From: Nonomuraea sp. NEAU-A123
GTDB taxonomy: Bacteria > Actinomycetota > Actinomycetes > Streptosporangiales > Streptosporangiaceae
DNA: 64,000 bases
Direction: 5' to 3'
NCBI RefSeq assembly: GCF_018603905.1
Contig: NZ_JAHFZZ010000001.1
Location: forward strand, 310,001-374,000
A program made the position numbers and the translations under genes. Numbering within the stretch: position 1 is the first letter of the stretch; the number at the start of each line of letters is the position of its first letter. The notes under the pieces were generated by a model. That model was not told the origin of the DNA, made no database searches, and saw only the letters and a list, made by a program, of their open reading frames with translations. Positions 8,356 to 16,330 of this stretch are shown here, piece by piece.

Positions 8356-9194
8356 TCAACCTCGATCCGCTCGCCCTGCTCGCCGGCGCCCTTGTCGGCG
8401 GCGGCCTGTTCCTGTTCTTCCTCTCCCTGTACGGCATGCGCGTCCGGCCCGCCCGGCCCAAGCGCGAGCTGGTCAAGACGCTCACCACCCGCACCGCGAT
8501 CGCCGCGGTGTCCGCGACCCTGGTGCTGGTCGTGACCGGCTGGCCGGTCATGGCCGTGGGCACGGTGCTGCTGGTGTTCGCGTGGCGCGGCCTGTCCGGC
8601 GGCGCCGCCGAGGAACGAGCCGCGATGCGCCGCCTCGAAGGGCTGGCCGCCTGGACGGAGTCGCTGCGCGACACGATCGCCGGCGCGGCCGGGCTGGAGC
8701 AGGCCATCCCGTCGTCGATCAGGGCCGCCGCGCCCACGCTCAAGCCGCACCTGCGCGCGCTGGTCGACCGCCTGCACACCCGCATGGCGCTGCCGGAGGC
8801 GCTCGCGCTCTTCGCCGACGAGCTCGACGACCCCTCGGCGGACCTGGTGGTGGCCGCGCTGATACTCAACTCCAAGCTGCGCGGCCCCGGGCTGCGCGAC
8901 GTGCTCGGGGCGCTGGCCGTGTCCGCGCGCGAAGAGCTCGACATGCGCCGCCGCGTCGAGGCCGAACGCCGCTCGACCAGGCGCAGCGTCCAGATCGTGG
9001 TGGTCACCGCGCTGGTCTTCGCCGGGCTGCTCGTCGTCTTCAACCCCTCCTACGTCAGCGAATACCGCGGCGTGCTCGGTCAGGCCGTGCTGGTCGTCGT
9101 GGCGGCGCTGTTCGGCGCCGGGTTCGCGTGGATGCGGCGCCTGGCCCGCTTCGACAAGCCCACCCGCCTGCTCGTAGGGGGCGGCCATGGATGA
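8352..9194 (+). CDS. tadB: TadB-like inner-membrane platform protein (T2SSF)
   Basis: 280 residues, GTG start overlapping the cpaF stop. There are N-terminal membrane helices, then a cytoplasmic T2SSF (GspF-like) domain with a helical core, then C-terminal helices (LVFAGLLVVFNPSY and AVLVVVAALFGAGFAWM). TadB pairs with TadC as the membrane platform that couples CpaF to pilin extraction. Order and overlaps (cpaF-tadB-tadC) match Tad loci of actinobacteria. Confidence 0.87.
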   Translation: MINLDPLALLAGALVGGGLFLFFLSLYGMRVRPARPKRELVKTLTTRTAIAAVSATLVLVVTGWPVMAVGTVLLVFAWRGLSGGAAEERAAMRRLEGLAAWTESLRDTIAGAAGLEQAIPSSIRAAAPTLKPHLRALVDRLHTRMALPEALALFADELDDPSADLVVAALILNSKLRGPGLRDVLGALAVSAREELDMRRRVEAERRSTRRSVQIVVVTALVFAGLLVVFNPSYVSEYRGVLGQAVLVVVAALFGAGFAWMRRLARFDKPTRLLVGGGHG

Positions 9195-10126
9195 AGGGGG
9201 CGGTCATGGTTGAGGGCGTGCTGGCGGGCTCCGTGCTGGGCCTCGGCCTGTTCCTGCTGCTCCGGGCGCTGTTCCCGGCCCGCCCCGGCCTGGTGGCGCG
9301 GCTGCTGGCGATCGAGGCCGTCCGCGAGGACGCCGACGCGCCGCGCATCCAGCTCGTCCTGCCCGACGAGGAGGTCTCCGCCTTCCGCCGCGGCCTGGGC
9401 GTACGGCTGGCCCGCCTCTACCACGCGCGCGGCTGGGAGGTCCGGTCGGTCAAGGCCGACCTGGCGCTGGTCGGGCGGTCGTTCGAGGGCTACCTGGCCA
9501 CCAAGGCGCTGCTCGCGTCGGCCGGGCTGCTGGCCTTCCCGGTGCTGCTCGGCTGGCTGGCGCTGATGGGCTGGGGCGCGTCCCTGACCATCCCGTTCTG
9601 GTCCGCCGTACTCATGTCGCTGGTCTTCTTCTTCCTGCCCGACGTGCAGATCCGGCGCGACGCGACGGCGAGGAGGCGCGACTTCAGGCACGTCGTCGGC
9701 GCCTTCCTCGACCTGGTCTCGATGAACCTGGCGGGCGGGCGCGGCGTGCCCGAGGCGCTGATGATGGCGGTCTCGGTCAGCGGCGACCAGCCCAACTGGG
9801 CGATGTCGCGCATCCGCGAGGCGCTGAGCGGCGCCAGGATCGTCGGCATCACCCCGTGGGCGGCGCTCGGCCAGCTCGGCGAGGAGATCAACGTCGACGA
9901 GCTGCGCGACCTGTCCGCCGCGCTCGGCCTGGTCGCCGACGACGGTGCCAAGGTGCGCGCCTCCCTCACCGCGCGGGCCGCCACGCTGCGCCGCCGCGAG
10001 CTGGCCGAGATCGAGGGCCGGGCCGGTGAGCGCTCCCAGTCGATGCTCGTCGCCCAGCTCCTGCTCTGCGCGGGCTTTGTGATCTTTCTTAGTTTTCCCG
10101 CCGCTATGAAGATGTTGGGGTCCTAA
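9191..10126 (+). CDS. tadC: TadC-like inner-membrane platform protein (T2SSF)
   Basis: 311 residues from the ATG at 9191, which overlaps the tadB stop (ATGA). The ATG at 9206 also has a good ribosome site (gaaggggg) and could be the real start. Membrane helices lie near the N-terminus, around residues 105-150 and at the C-terminus (AQLLLCAGFVIFLSFPAAM). The T2SSF region lies between. It is the second platform protein of the Tad machine. The stop TAA overlaps the ATG of the pilin-like gene. Confidence 0.86.
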   Translation: MKGAVMVEGVLAGSVLGLGLFLLLRALFPARPGLVARLLAIEAVREDADAPRIQLVLPDEEVSAFRRGLGVRLARLYHARGWEVRSVKADLALVGRSFEGYLATKALLASAGLLAFPVLLGWLALMGWGASLTIPFWSAVLMSLVFFFLPDVQIRRDATARRRDFRHVVGAFLDLVSMNLAGGRGVPEALMMAVSVSGDQPNWAMSRIREALSGARIVGITPWAALGQLGEEINVDELRDLSAALGLVADDGAKVRASLTARAATLRRRELAEIEGRAGERSQSMLVAQLLLCAGFVIFLSFPAAMKMLGS

Positions 10127-10347
10127 TGAACCATCCCTGGGTCATCTACCTGCAGGCCTACCTCGGCGTACGTATCCACCGCGCCCGTACCGCCCCCAGC
10201 CGGGGCGCCTCGGCGGTCGAGTGGGTGATCATCACGGCGATCATCGCCGGAGTCGCCCTCGGGCTGGCCACCCTGATCAAGACGCTGGTCGAGCAGAAGC
10301 AGGGTGAGATCCAGACCAGCTTCGGCCAGACCGGCGGGAATCCGTGA
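10126..10347 (+). CDS. Flp-type pilin-like small membrane protein
   Basis: 73 residues. After a basic N-terminal segment comes GASAVEWVIITAIIAGVALG, one hydrophobic helix preceded by a small-residue cleavage-like site with Glu at the +5 position. That is the hallmark of type IVb (Flp) prepilins, although the residue after Glu is Trp instead of the usual Tyr. The location directly after tadC supports a pilin role. The mature part would be about 50 residues. No prepilin peptidase gene is visible in the window. Confidence 0.7.
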   Translation: MNHPWVIYLQAYLGVRIHRARTAPSRGASAVEWVIITAIIAGVALGLATLIKTLVEQKQGEIQTSFGQTGGNP

Positions 10348-10787
10348 CAGCTGCCCGGCGACCACGTGGGCACAAGCGCGACCGCGGCGCCTCGGTGATC
10401 GAGCTCGCCCTGCTGATGCCGGTCATCCTGGCTGTCGTGCTGCTCATCGTGCAGGTGGCGCTCTGGTTCCACGGCCGTCAGGTGGCCGAGGCGGCCGCCC
10501 GGGAAGGCGCCAGGGTGGCCAGGTCGGCCCCCTTCGACTCGGGCGACTGGGAGGGCGCGGCCACCACCAAGGCCACCGACATCGTCCGCGCCATCGGTCC
10601 CCGCCTGCTCTCCAACGCGACGGCCACGACCGCGGAGAAGGACCCCGACGAGCGCTTCGTCACCGTGACCGGCAGCGCCGTACAGGTCATCCCGCTCCTG
10701 CCGGAGCTCACGTTCACGATCACGGCCACCTCGGGCGGTCCCGTCGAGTGCTTCCGCCCGGACGACGGGAGTGACGACTGCGAATGA
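10344..10787 (+). CDS. TadE-like pseudopilin
   Basis: 147 residues, GTG start overlapping the previous stop. RDRGASVIELALLMPVILAV is the TadE motif: Arg/Gly-rich lead, then Glu in a hydrophobic helix. A C-terminal extracytoplasmic domain ends in a Cys-containing tail (ECFRPDDGSDDCE). TadE proteins are prepilin-peptidase-processed minor pilins needed for Flp pilus assembly. Confidence 0.82.
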   Translation: MTAARRPRGHKRDRGASVIELALLMPVILAVVLLIVQVALWFHGRQVAEAAAREGARVARSAPFDSGDWEGAATTKATDIVRAIGPRLLSNATATTAEKDPDERFVTVTGSAVQVIPLLPELTFTITATSGGPVECFRPDDGSDDCE

Positions 10788-11185
10788 GCCAGAACCGGCG
10801 GCGTGAGCGCGGCTCGATGGCCGTGGAGACGGTCATGCTGGCGCCCGTCTTCCTGCTGTTCCTGATGTTCCTGGCCGGAGCCGGCCGGCTGGTCGAGGCG
10901 CAGGGCGAGGTCAACGGCGCGGCACGGGACGCGGCTCGGGCCGCGTCGGTGCGGCGGTCGTTCGACGCCGCCGGCGACGCGGCGGACAGGAGCGTCAAGG
11001 CCGCGCTCGACGGGCGGTGCCAGAGCCCGGCCGTGTCCCTCGACGGCTCCAAGTGGGAGGAGGGCGGACAGGTACAGGCCGAGGTCACCTGCGAGCTGGA
11101 CCTGGGCTTCCTCGGGTTCCCGGGCACCAAGCGGATGACCGGCACCTCGGTGGTGCCCCTGGAGCAGTTGCGGAGGACCGAATGA
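10784..11185 (+). CDS. TadE-like pseudopilin 2
   Basis: 133 residues, ATGA overlap with the preceding gene. ERGSMAVETVMLAPVFLLFL is a second TadE-type N-terminal pilin helix with Glu at the expected place, followed by AARDAARAASV as in other TadE proteins. Two Cys (RCQSPAV and VTCELDL) may form a disulfide outside the membrane. It probably acts together with the adjacent pseudopilins. Confidence 0.8.
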   Translation: MSQNRRRERGSMAVETVMLAPVFLLFLMFLAGAGRLVEAQGEVNGAARDAARAASVRRSFDAAGDAADRSVKAALDGRCQSPAVSLDGSKWEEGGQVQAEVTCELDLGFLGFPGTKRMTGTSVVPLEQLRRTE

Positions 11186-11598
11186 GCCGCCGCGACCGCG
11201 GGACGATGTCGGTCTTCACCGTGCTCTTCTCCGTGGCGGTGTTCCTGCTGGCGGGGCTGCTCGTCGACGGAGGCTCGGCGATCAACGCCCGGCTGCGGGC
11301 CGCCGACGTCGCCGAGCAGGCCGCGCGGGCGGGCGCCGACCAGGTCGACGTCGACCACCTCCACGAGACGGGTGAGATCCGGCTGCTCGGCGACGGCCAG
11401 GTGTGCGACCGGGCCGACGAGGTGATCGCGGCGGTGGCGAGCGGCGACGTGACCAGGGGCACGTGCACCGTCGAGCCGGGCCAGGACGGCGTGACCGTCT
11501 CGGTGAAGGTGCGCTGGACGGCCTTCTTCCTGCAGGCCATCGGCTTCCCCGGCACCGAGATGGAGGGCGAGGCCGCAGCCGGGCCACAGGCCAGGTGA
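11182..11598 (+). CDS. TadG-like pilus-assembly membrane protein
   Basis: 138 residues. The N-terminus RDRGTMSVFTVLFSVAVFLLAG is a single helix after an Arg/Gly lead, but without the TadE Glu, as in TadG/RcpTad proteins. The region AINARLRAADVAEQAARAGA resembles the start of TadG. It is short because the vWA domain of classical TadG is absent. ATGA overlap with the previous gene and the same operon make an assembly role likely. Confidence 0.68.
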   Translation: MSRRDRGTMSVFTVLFSVAVFLLAGLLVDGGSAINARLRAADVAEQAARAGADQVDVDHLHETGEIRLLGDGQVCDRADEVIAAVASGDVTRGTCTVEPGQDGVTVSVKVRWTAFFLQAIGFPGTEMEGEAAAGPQAR

Positions 11599-11673
11599 GC
11601 CAGACCCATTCCGCTCACTCGATGGATCAGAGCACGACCACGCAGGACCCTGAACACGGAGAAGGGAGAGGCG

Positions 11674-14376
11674 ATGCCGACGCGAGAACCCACGCGTCCC
11701 GCGGGCCGGCCGCACGGGCCCGGGCAGGCGCCCGCGCGCATCCCGGCCAGGCGGAGCGTGGGCGACGTGCTGGGCGGCCTCGGCGCGCTCGTGGTGCTCG
11801 TGGCGATCGTCGGCGGCGTGCCGTACGCGCTGCTCACGTTCGCCGGGCCGCCGCTCTCTCCCGAACTGCTCGATCTCGACCTGCTCACCAGCCGCGTGGG
11901 GCCGAGCACGATCATGGCCGTGCTGGTGCTGTTCGTCTGGCTGGCCTGGCTGCAGTTCTTCGCGTGCGTGGTCGTCGAGGTGTACGCGGGGGTGCGCAAG
12001 GTGGGCATGCCCGCCAGGGTGCCGCTCTCCGGCGGGTCCCAGGCGCTGGCCAACAAGCTCGTCTCGGCCGTGCTGGTGCTGTTCACCGCCGGCGCCATGG
12101 TCGTGCCCATCGCGAAGCTGGCGACGCCGCCGCCCACCGCGCCGCCCATGACGACGGTCGCGTACTCCGCGCCGATCGTGGAGCAGCCGCAGGAAACGCA
12201 GCAGACCAAGAAGGTGTACGTGGTCCAGCCGCCTCACGGCCGGCACCACGAGAGCCTGTGGGAGATCGCCGAGAAGTGCCTGGGTGACGGGCGCCGATAT
12301 CCCGAGATCTACCGGCTCAACCAGCACAAAGAGCAGCCCGACGGCACCCGGCTGCGCATGGCCGACCTGATCAGGCCGGGCTGGGTGCTCGACATGCCCG
12401 AGGACGCGCGCCACGCCCACGTCGTGCCGGTGAACCAGGCGCGGGCCCAGACGCTGAAGCAGCACCCGGCGGGGTCGCACGGCGGACATCGGCAGGTCAC
12501 CGACGAGGTACGCCAGACCTCCAGCGTGAAACAGGGACCGGCGCACGAACGGCGGGACACCCAGGGCATCAGAGCCGAGCCGGCGGCGGAGAGCTCCGGC
12601 GTCGACCTGGTCGACTACCTGGCCGCCGCGTCGCTGGCCGCGGCCGGCCTGCTGATCGTGCTGGCCAGGCGGCGCCGTGAGCAGTTGTGGCGGCGGGTGT
12701 TCGGCCGCCGCATCGTCCGGCCGCGCGACGACGCCGCCAAGGCCGAGGTCGCGCTCAGGCTGGGCGCCGACGCGCCGGGCACCCGCATCCTCGACATCGG
12801 GCTCAGGCTGCTCGGCGCCGAGCTGGCCACGCAAGGCCGTACCCCGCCGACCGTCTATGCCGCCCATCTGTCGCCGCGCAACCTCGACCTGTGGATCCAC
12901 CCGCCGGACGGCGACGCGCCCGAGCCGTGGATGGCCCAGGACGGCGGCCAGGTGTGGCGGCTGGCCGCGCACGAGGGCCGCCTGCTGGAGGAGCAGCCCG
13001 GCGGCGCGCCGTACCCGGGGCTGGTCTCGATCGGCGCCGACGCGAGCGGCCGGGTGCTGATCGACCTGGAGGCGGCGCAGGGCCTGATCAACATCCGCGG
13101 CCCGCAGACCACCGCGGCGCTCGCGGCGCTGGCCGTGGAGCTGGCCACCAACCGCTGGTCCGACCGGATGCGCATCACGCTCGTCGGCTTCGGTGACGAG
13201 CTGACCGCGATCGCGCCCGACCGGATCAGGGCCGTGGGCAGTCTGGCCGAGGTGCTGCCCGAGCTGGAGGCCACCGCCGCCCCGCGCCAGGAGGTGCTCA
13301 CCGGGCGCATCACCGGCAGTCCGCGCGACGCCCACTACCTGCTGTCCGCCGTGGCCCCCACGCATGAGGAGGCGCGCCGCCTGGCGCTGCTCGCCCGCAA
13401 GGACACCGCCGGATACGTGGTGACGGGCGACGTCCCGCACGCCACCTGGACCCTGGAGATCACCGAGGGTGGCAAGGCGAAGATCGCGGAGCTGGGCTTC
13501 GAGGTGACCGCCCAGTTGCTGCCGCGCCGCCACTACCAGGCGCTGATCGATCTCTTCCGTACGGCCGAGCAGCTCGACGGCGAGGTGCTGCCCGAGGCGG
13601 AGCCGCTGGAAGAGCTGACGCCACCCGCGGTGGAGGTCAGGATGCTCGGCCCCATCGAGATCCTCGGCCGCGACCCCCTCGAAGAGGGGCGGATGGCGCT
13701 GGCCACCGAGCTGCTGGTCTACCTGGCCACGCATCCCGGCGGCGTGCACCCCGTCGTGCTCGGCGGTGTCCTGTGGCCGCGCGGCGTACAGCCCATGGTC
13801 AGGGACGCCACGATCGCCAGGGTCGTCGACTGGGTGGGCCACGAACACCTGCGGGAGGACGAGGCGGGCCGGCTGCGGCTGGGGCCCGGCGTGCGCACCG
13901 ACTGGGCGCTCTTCCGCGAGCTGGTCCGCCGGTCGCACGGCGATCCGACGGCGCGGACCGTACTCCTGGAGAAGGCGCTCGGCCTGGTCAGGGGCCCGCT
14001 GCTGAGCGCGCGGCCGTCCGGGAGATACGCCTGGCTGGCGGGCGACGAGCTCGAGTACGACGTCGCGGCCGAGGTCGCCGACGCCGCCCACCGGCTGTGC
14101 GAGATCCGGCTGGCGCACGGCGAGCCGGACGCCGCGGTCGCGGCCGTACGCGCGGCCCTGCTGCTCGCCACCGACGACGAGGGGCTCTGGCGCGACCTGC
14201 TGCGCGCCACGCACGCCACCGAGGATGTGATACGGCTCCGCACGGTCGTCGAGGGGCTGACCCGGCGCGCGTCCTCCCATCCCTACGGCGGCGGGATGGC
14301 ACCCGAGACCGAGGCCCTGATCGACGAGCTGCTGCCGTCGTGGCGCATCCACATAGTGAGGGAGTCGTCGGCATGA
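11674..14376 (+). CDS. LysM/BTAD-domain membrane protein of the Tad locus
   Basis: 900 residues with ggagag before the ATG. Three N-terminal membrane helices (about 30-55, 78-105, 128-148) are followed by a LysM-like segment (about 190-250, with SLWEIAEKCLGDGRRYPEIY). A fourth helix (about 310-330) leads to a large cytoplasmic part. The C-terminal third (about 640-880) resembles SARP-type winged-helix plus BTAD domains (VEVRMLGPIEILG, then helical repeats). Such proteins are common in actinobacterial Tad loci. The domain set suggests a link between wall contact and a transcription-factor-like module, but DNA binding is not demonstrated. Confidence 0.8.
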   Translation: MPTREPTRPAGRPHGPGQAPARIPARRSVGDVLGGLGALVVLVAIVGGVPYALLTFAGPPLSPELLDLDLLTSRVGPSTIMAVLVLFVWLAWLQFFACVVVEVYAGVRKVGMPARVPLSGGSQALANKLVSAVLVLFTAGAMVVPIAKLATPPPTAPPMTTVAYSAPIVEQPQETQQTKKVYVVQPPHGRHHESLWEIAEKCLGDGRRYPEIYRLNQHKEQPDGTRLRMADLIRPGWVLDMPEDARHAHVVPVNQARAQTLKQHPAGSHGGHRQVTDEVRQTSSVKQGPAHERRDTQGIRAEPAAESSGVDLVDYLAAASLAAAGLLIVLARRRREQLWRRVFGRRIVRPRDDAAKAEVALRLGADAPGTRILDIGLRLLGAELATQGRTPPTVYAAHLSPRNLDLWIHPPDGDAPEPWMAQDGGQVWRLAAHEGRLLEEQPGGAPYPGLVSIGADASGRVLIDLEAAQGLINIRGPQTTAALAALAVELATNRWSDRMRITLVGFGDELTAIAPDRIRAVGSLAEVLPELEATAAPRQEVLTGRITGSPRDAHYLLSAVAPTHEEARRLALLARKDTAGYVVTGDVPHATWTLEITEGGKAKIAELGFEVTAQLLPRRHYQALIDLFRTAEQLDGEVLPEAEPLEELTPPAVEVRMLGPIEILGRDPLEEGRMALATELLVYLATHPGGVHPVVLGGVLWPRGVQPMVRDATIARVVDWVGHEHLREDEAGRLRLGPGVRTDWALFRELVRRSHGDPTARTVLLEKALGLVRGPLLSARPSGRYAWLAGDELEYDVAAEVADAAHRLCEIRLAHGEPDAAVAAVRAALLLATDDEGLWRDLLRATHATEDVIRLRTVVEGLTRRASSHPYGGGMAPETEALIDELLPSWRIHIVRESSA

Positions 14377-14963
14377 GGCGGATGACGGTAATGCTGGCGC
14401 TCCTGCTCGTGGCGGGCTGCGCCCCGCCCGACCGGCCGTACGTCCCCGGAGACGTGCGGGCACCCGCCACCGGCCAGACCGCCGCGCGCCCCGCCCCCAC
14501 GTCCTCCCAGGGCAAGACGGTCGAGGTCGGCGACGGCCTGAAGGTGAAGGTGGAGAAGGGGACGACGGGCAACGCGCTGCAACGACTCTTCGCCGACTAC
14601 TACGTCGAGCGATGGAAGGCGGTCGAGACCGGCGACAACCAGTACCTGCGTCACCTCGAGGCGCCGCTGATACCGCAGGCGGGCGAGTGGGTGCGCGGGT
14701 TCGCCGACCGCAAGGAGTCGGCGCGCGGTGTCGCGCGGCTCTACAGGCTGCGGATCACGGCGGTCATGGGCAAGGGAGCCCAGGTCGACACGTGCGTGGA
14801 CGAGCGGGGCGTACGTCTTGTCTCCACGCCCACCGGCAAAGCGGTCGCGCCCCAGCCCGACTGGGTGCGCGCTCCTTACCTCCAAGCCGTGCTCGCGCAT
14901 CGCGGCGACGACGGTGTGTGGCGGATCAGGGAATTCCGCCAGGACAAAGAAGGGTGCACCTGA
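14373..14963 (+). CDS. Lipoprotein of the Tad operon
   Basis: 196 residues. The signal peptide MRRMTVMLALLLVAGC ends in a lipobox with Cys at residue 16. The mature protein begins with a Pro/Thr-rich linker and has an NTF2-like appearance (FADYYVERWKAVETGDNQYL). ATGA overlap with the BTAD gene puts it in the Tad operon. The TnpB gene's stop codon lies directly next to its own stop, so the mobile element inserted just behind it. Confidence 0.75.
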   Translation: MRRMTVMLALLLVAGCAPPDRPYVPGDVRAPATGQTAARPAPTSSQGKTVEVGDGLKVKVEKGTTGNALQRLFADYYVERWKAVETGDNQYLRHLEAPLIPQAGEWVRGFADRKESARGVARLYRLRITAVMGKGAQVDTCVDERGVRLVSTPTGKAVAPQPDWVRAPYLQAVLAHRGDDGVWRIREFRQDKEGCT

Positions 14964-15110
14964 TCAACTACCACCGGTTGAAGCCGGTGGTTTGCTCTCA
15001 CGGTCCCGTCTGGCTGAAGGGAGGCCGGTAGCGTGTGGCTGGTTGATGACAGCCCAGCCCGTGACGGCGCGTGTGGCGATGTTGCGGGCCGCGATGTGGT
15101 CGGCGTGCCC
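14948..15110 (-). ncRNA. Candidate omegaRNA overlapping the tnpB 3' end
   Basis: TnpB guide RNAs generally comprise the last 100-150 bases of the gene, the transposon right end and a short guide from flanking DNA. On the minus strand the tnpB 3' end finishes in a hairpin with perfect 8-base arms (ACCACCGG/CCGGTGGT, 14970-14991). Flanking sequence from the lipoprotein gene follows and would be the guide. The 5' limit is arbitrary, and transcription is not shown. Confidence 0.4.
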
Positions 15111-16193
15111 AGCGAGGCCGCACCGGGTGCAGACGAATCGGCCCCGCGCCGGCCGGTTCGCCCTGGCCACGCACCCGCACTCCGGACAGGCCTGCGAGGT
15201 GTAGGCGGGGTCGACCAGGACGAAGGCGACCCCCGTCCGGGCGGCCTTGTAGCGGGTGAAGGTGATCTGCTGGGCGAACGCCCAGCCGTGCAGGGTGCGC
15301 CGCTGGAGCCGGTGAGCCCTGACCCGGCCGCGGATGCCCTGCAGATCCTCCAGGGCGACACCGCGGCCGGTGCGTTCGGCTTCACGCACCACATGCTTGC
15401 TGATCTGGTGGTTGAGGTCGGTCATCATCCGGTGCTCACGCCCGGCAAGGCGGCGCAACACCCGCCGCGCCGCGGCAGTGCCCTTCTTCTGCAACCGGCG
15501 GCGCTGGCGATGGCGCCGCTCCCGCAGCGTTCGGACGTGGCCGTTGCCGTCGATCGGCCCGGCCAAGGCCGGTCCAGGCAGCACCACGCCGTCGCAGGTG
15601 ACCGCCAGGTTCGCCACCCCTTGATCCACCCCGAGGAAGCCGTGGTCCGGCTCACGCACCGCCGGTGTGGGCAAGATGACGGTGACCTGCAGCAGCCACA
15701 CCCCTCGTCGGCAGATCAGGTCGGCCTCCCCCACCGGCAGCCTGTCCACGGCTTTGAGGTCGTCTGGGCGGCCGGTGTAGGGGACGGTGGCGCGTCCGGT
15801 GGGGGTCCACAGCGACACGGTGCGGGCGTCACGGTTGAAGCTCAGCAGCCGGGCGTCGTAGGGGACGGCGCCGTGCGGCCGGAAGATGTGGGCGCGTTTC
15901 TTGCTGGCGCGCCGGTTGGCATACGCGCCGGCGACCCGGGCGATCGCCCGCACCGCCGCCTGCGCGCCCAGCCCGGCCACCTGAGCCCGCACCTCGTAAT
16001 AGGCCAGCCGGTGCAACTCCACCACAGCGAAGACGCGGTGCTGCCAGGCCAGCCGGGACACGACGGTGGCCGCCTGATTGCACAACAGCACCGCCGCGGC
16101 CAGCGCGTCGGCCTGGCCCGGCGTCGGCGTGAGCCGCAGTTGCACGACCGTGGGCAGGCCGTGGCGTTTGGTGGCGGAGCGGCGGATCGCCAT
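14964..16193 (-). CDS. tnpB: TnpB RNA-guided nuclease (transposon-encoded)
   Basis: 409 residues with ggagg before the ATG. RuvC-like catalytic residues are all present: Asp190 in LGVDQGVAN, Glu282 in ALEDLQGIRG and Asp365 in GHADHIAARN. The zinc finger starts with CPECG (Cys336, Cys339) and ends with CTRCG. The length is normal for TnpB, and nothing indicates decay. Family members are guided by an omegaRNA transcribed from the gene's own 3' end. The last codons of this gene form a hairpin. It is convergent with the Tad lipoprotein gene. Confidence 0.93.
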   Translation of the reverse strand: MAIRRSATKRHGLPTVVQLRLTPTPGQADALAAAVLLCNQAATVVSRLAWQHRVFAVVELHRLAYYEVRAQVAGLGAQAAVRAIARVAGAYANRRASKKRAHIFRPHGAVPYDARLLSFNRDARTVSLWTPTGRATVPYTGRPDDLKAVDRLPVGEADLICRRGVWLLQVTVILPTPAVREPDHGFLGVDQGVANLAVTCDGVVLPGPALAGPIDGNGHVRTLRERRHRQRRRLQKKGTAAARRVLRRLAGREHRMMTDLNHQISKHVVREAERTGRGVALEDLQGIRGRVRAHRLQRRTLHGWAFAQQITFTRYKAARTGVAFVLVDPAYTSQACPECGCVARANRPARGRFVCTRCGLAGHADHIAARNIATRAVTGWAVINQPHATGLPSARRDRESKPPASTGGS

Positions 16194-16229
16194 CGCGCAC
16201 CTCCTGTCACAGCGCCATCACCCACCGCA

Positions 16230-16245
16230 CACATTACTGAATGTG
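16230..16245. repeat. Left-end hairpin candidate of the TnpB element
   Basis: CACATT and AATGTG arms flank a 4-base loop (actg), 36 bases upstream of the tnpB ATG. A subterminal hairpin is expected at an IS605-type left end. No experimental boundary is known. Confidence 0.4.
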
Positions 16246-16330
16246 ACCGAGACTTTCCATACTGTTTTCGAAAGGAGGGATGGCGCTTTCTCCCGATACT
16301 GCAAGACCGGGTCTCCGCGCCAACACTCAA

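Larger units (their letters stand above)
14964..16245 (-). mobile_element. TnpB-only IS200/IS605- or IS607-type element
   Basis: The element consists of one tnpB gene with hairpins at both sides: 14970-14991 at the 3' end and 16230-16245 upstream of the 5' end. No TnpA transposase is present, so it would have to be mobilised in trans. The exact boundaries are not proven. A TTGAT pentanucleotide (minus strand, 14967-14963) directly follows the 3' hairpin, overlapping the stop of the Tad lipoprotein gene. Confidence 0.6.

Noticed and set aside
10720..14463. 1247-residue minus-strand ORF
   Set aside because: Shadow of the BTAD/LysM gene and its neighbours; rich in Gln, His and Arg with no domain.
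16280..16330. Earlier ATG for the secreted protein
   Set aside because: ggagg is one base from the ATG, too close for a ribosome site, and the signal peptide would become internal.
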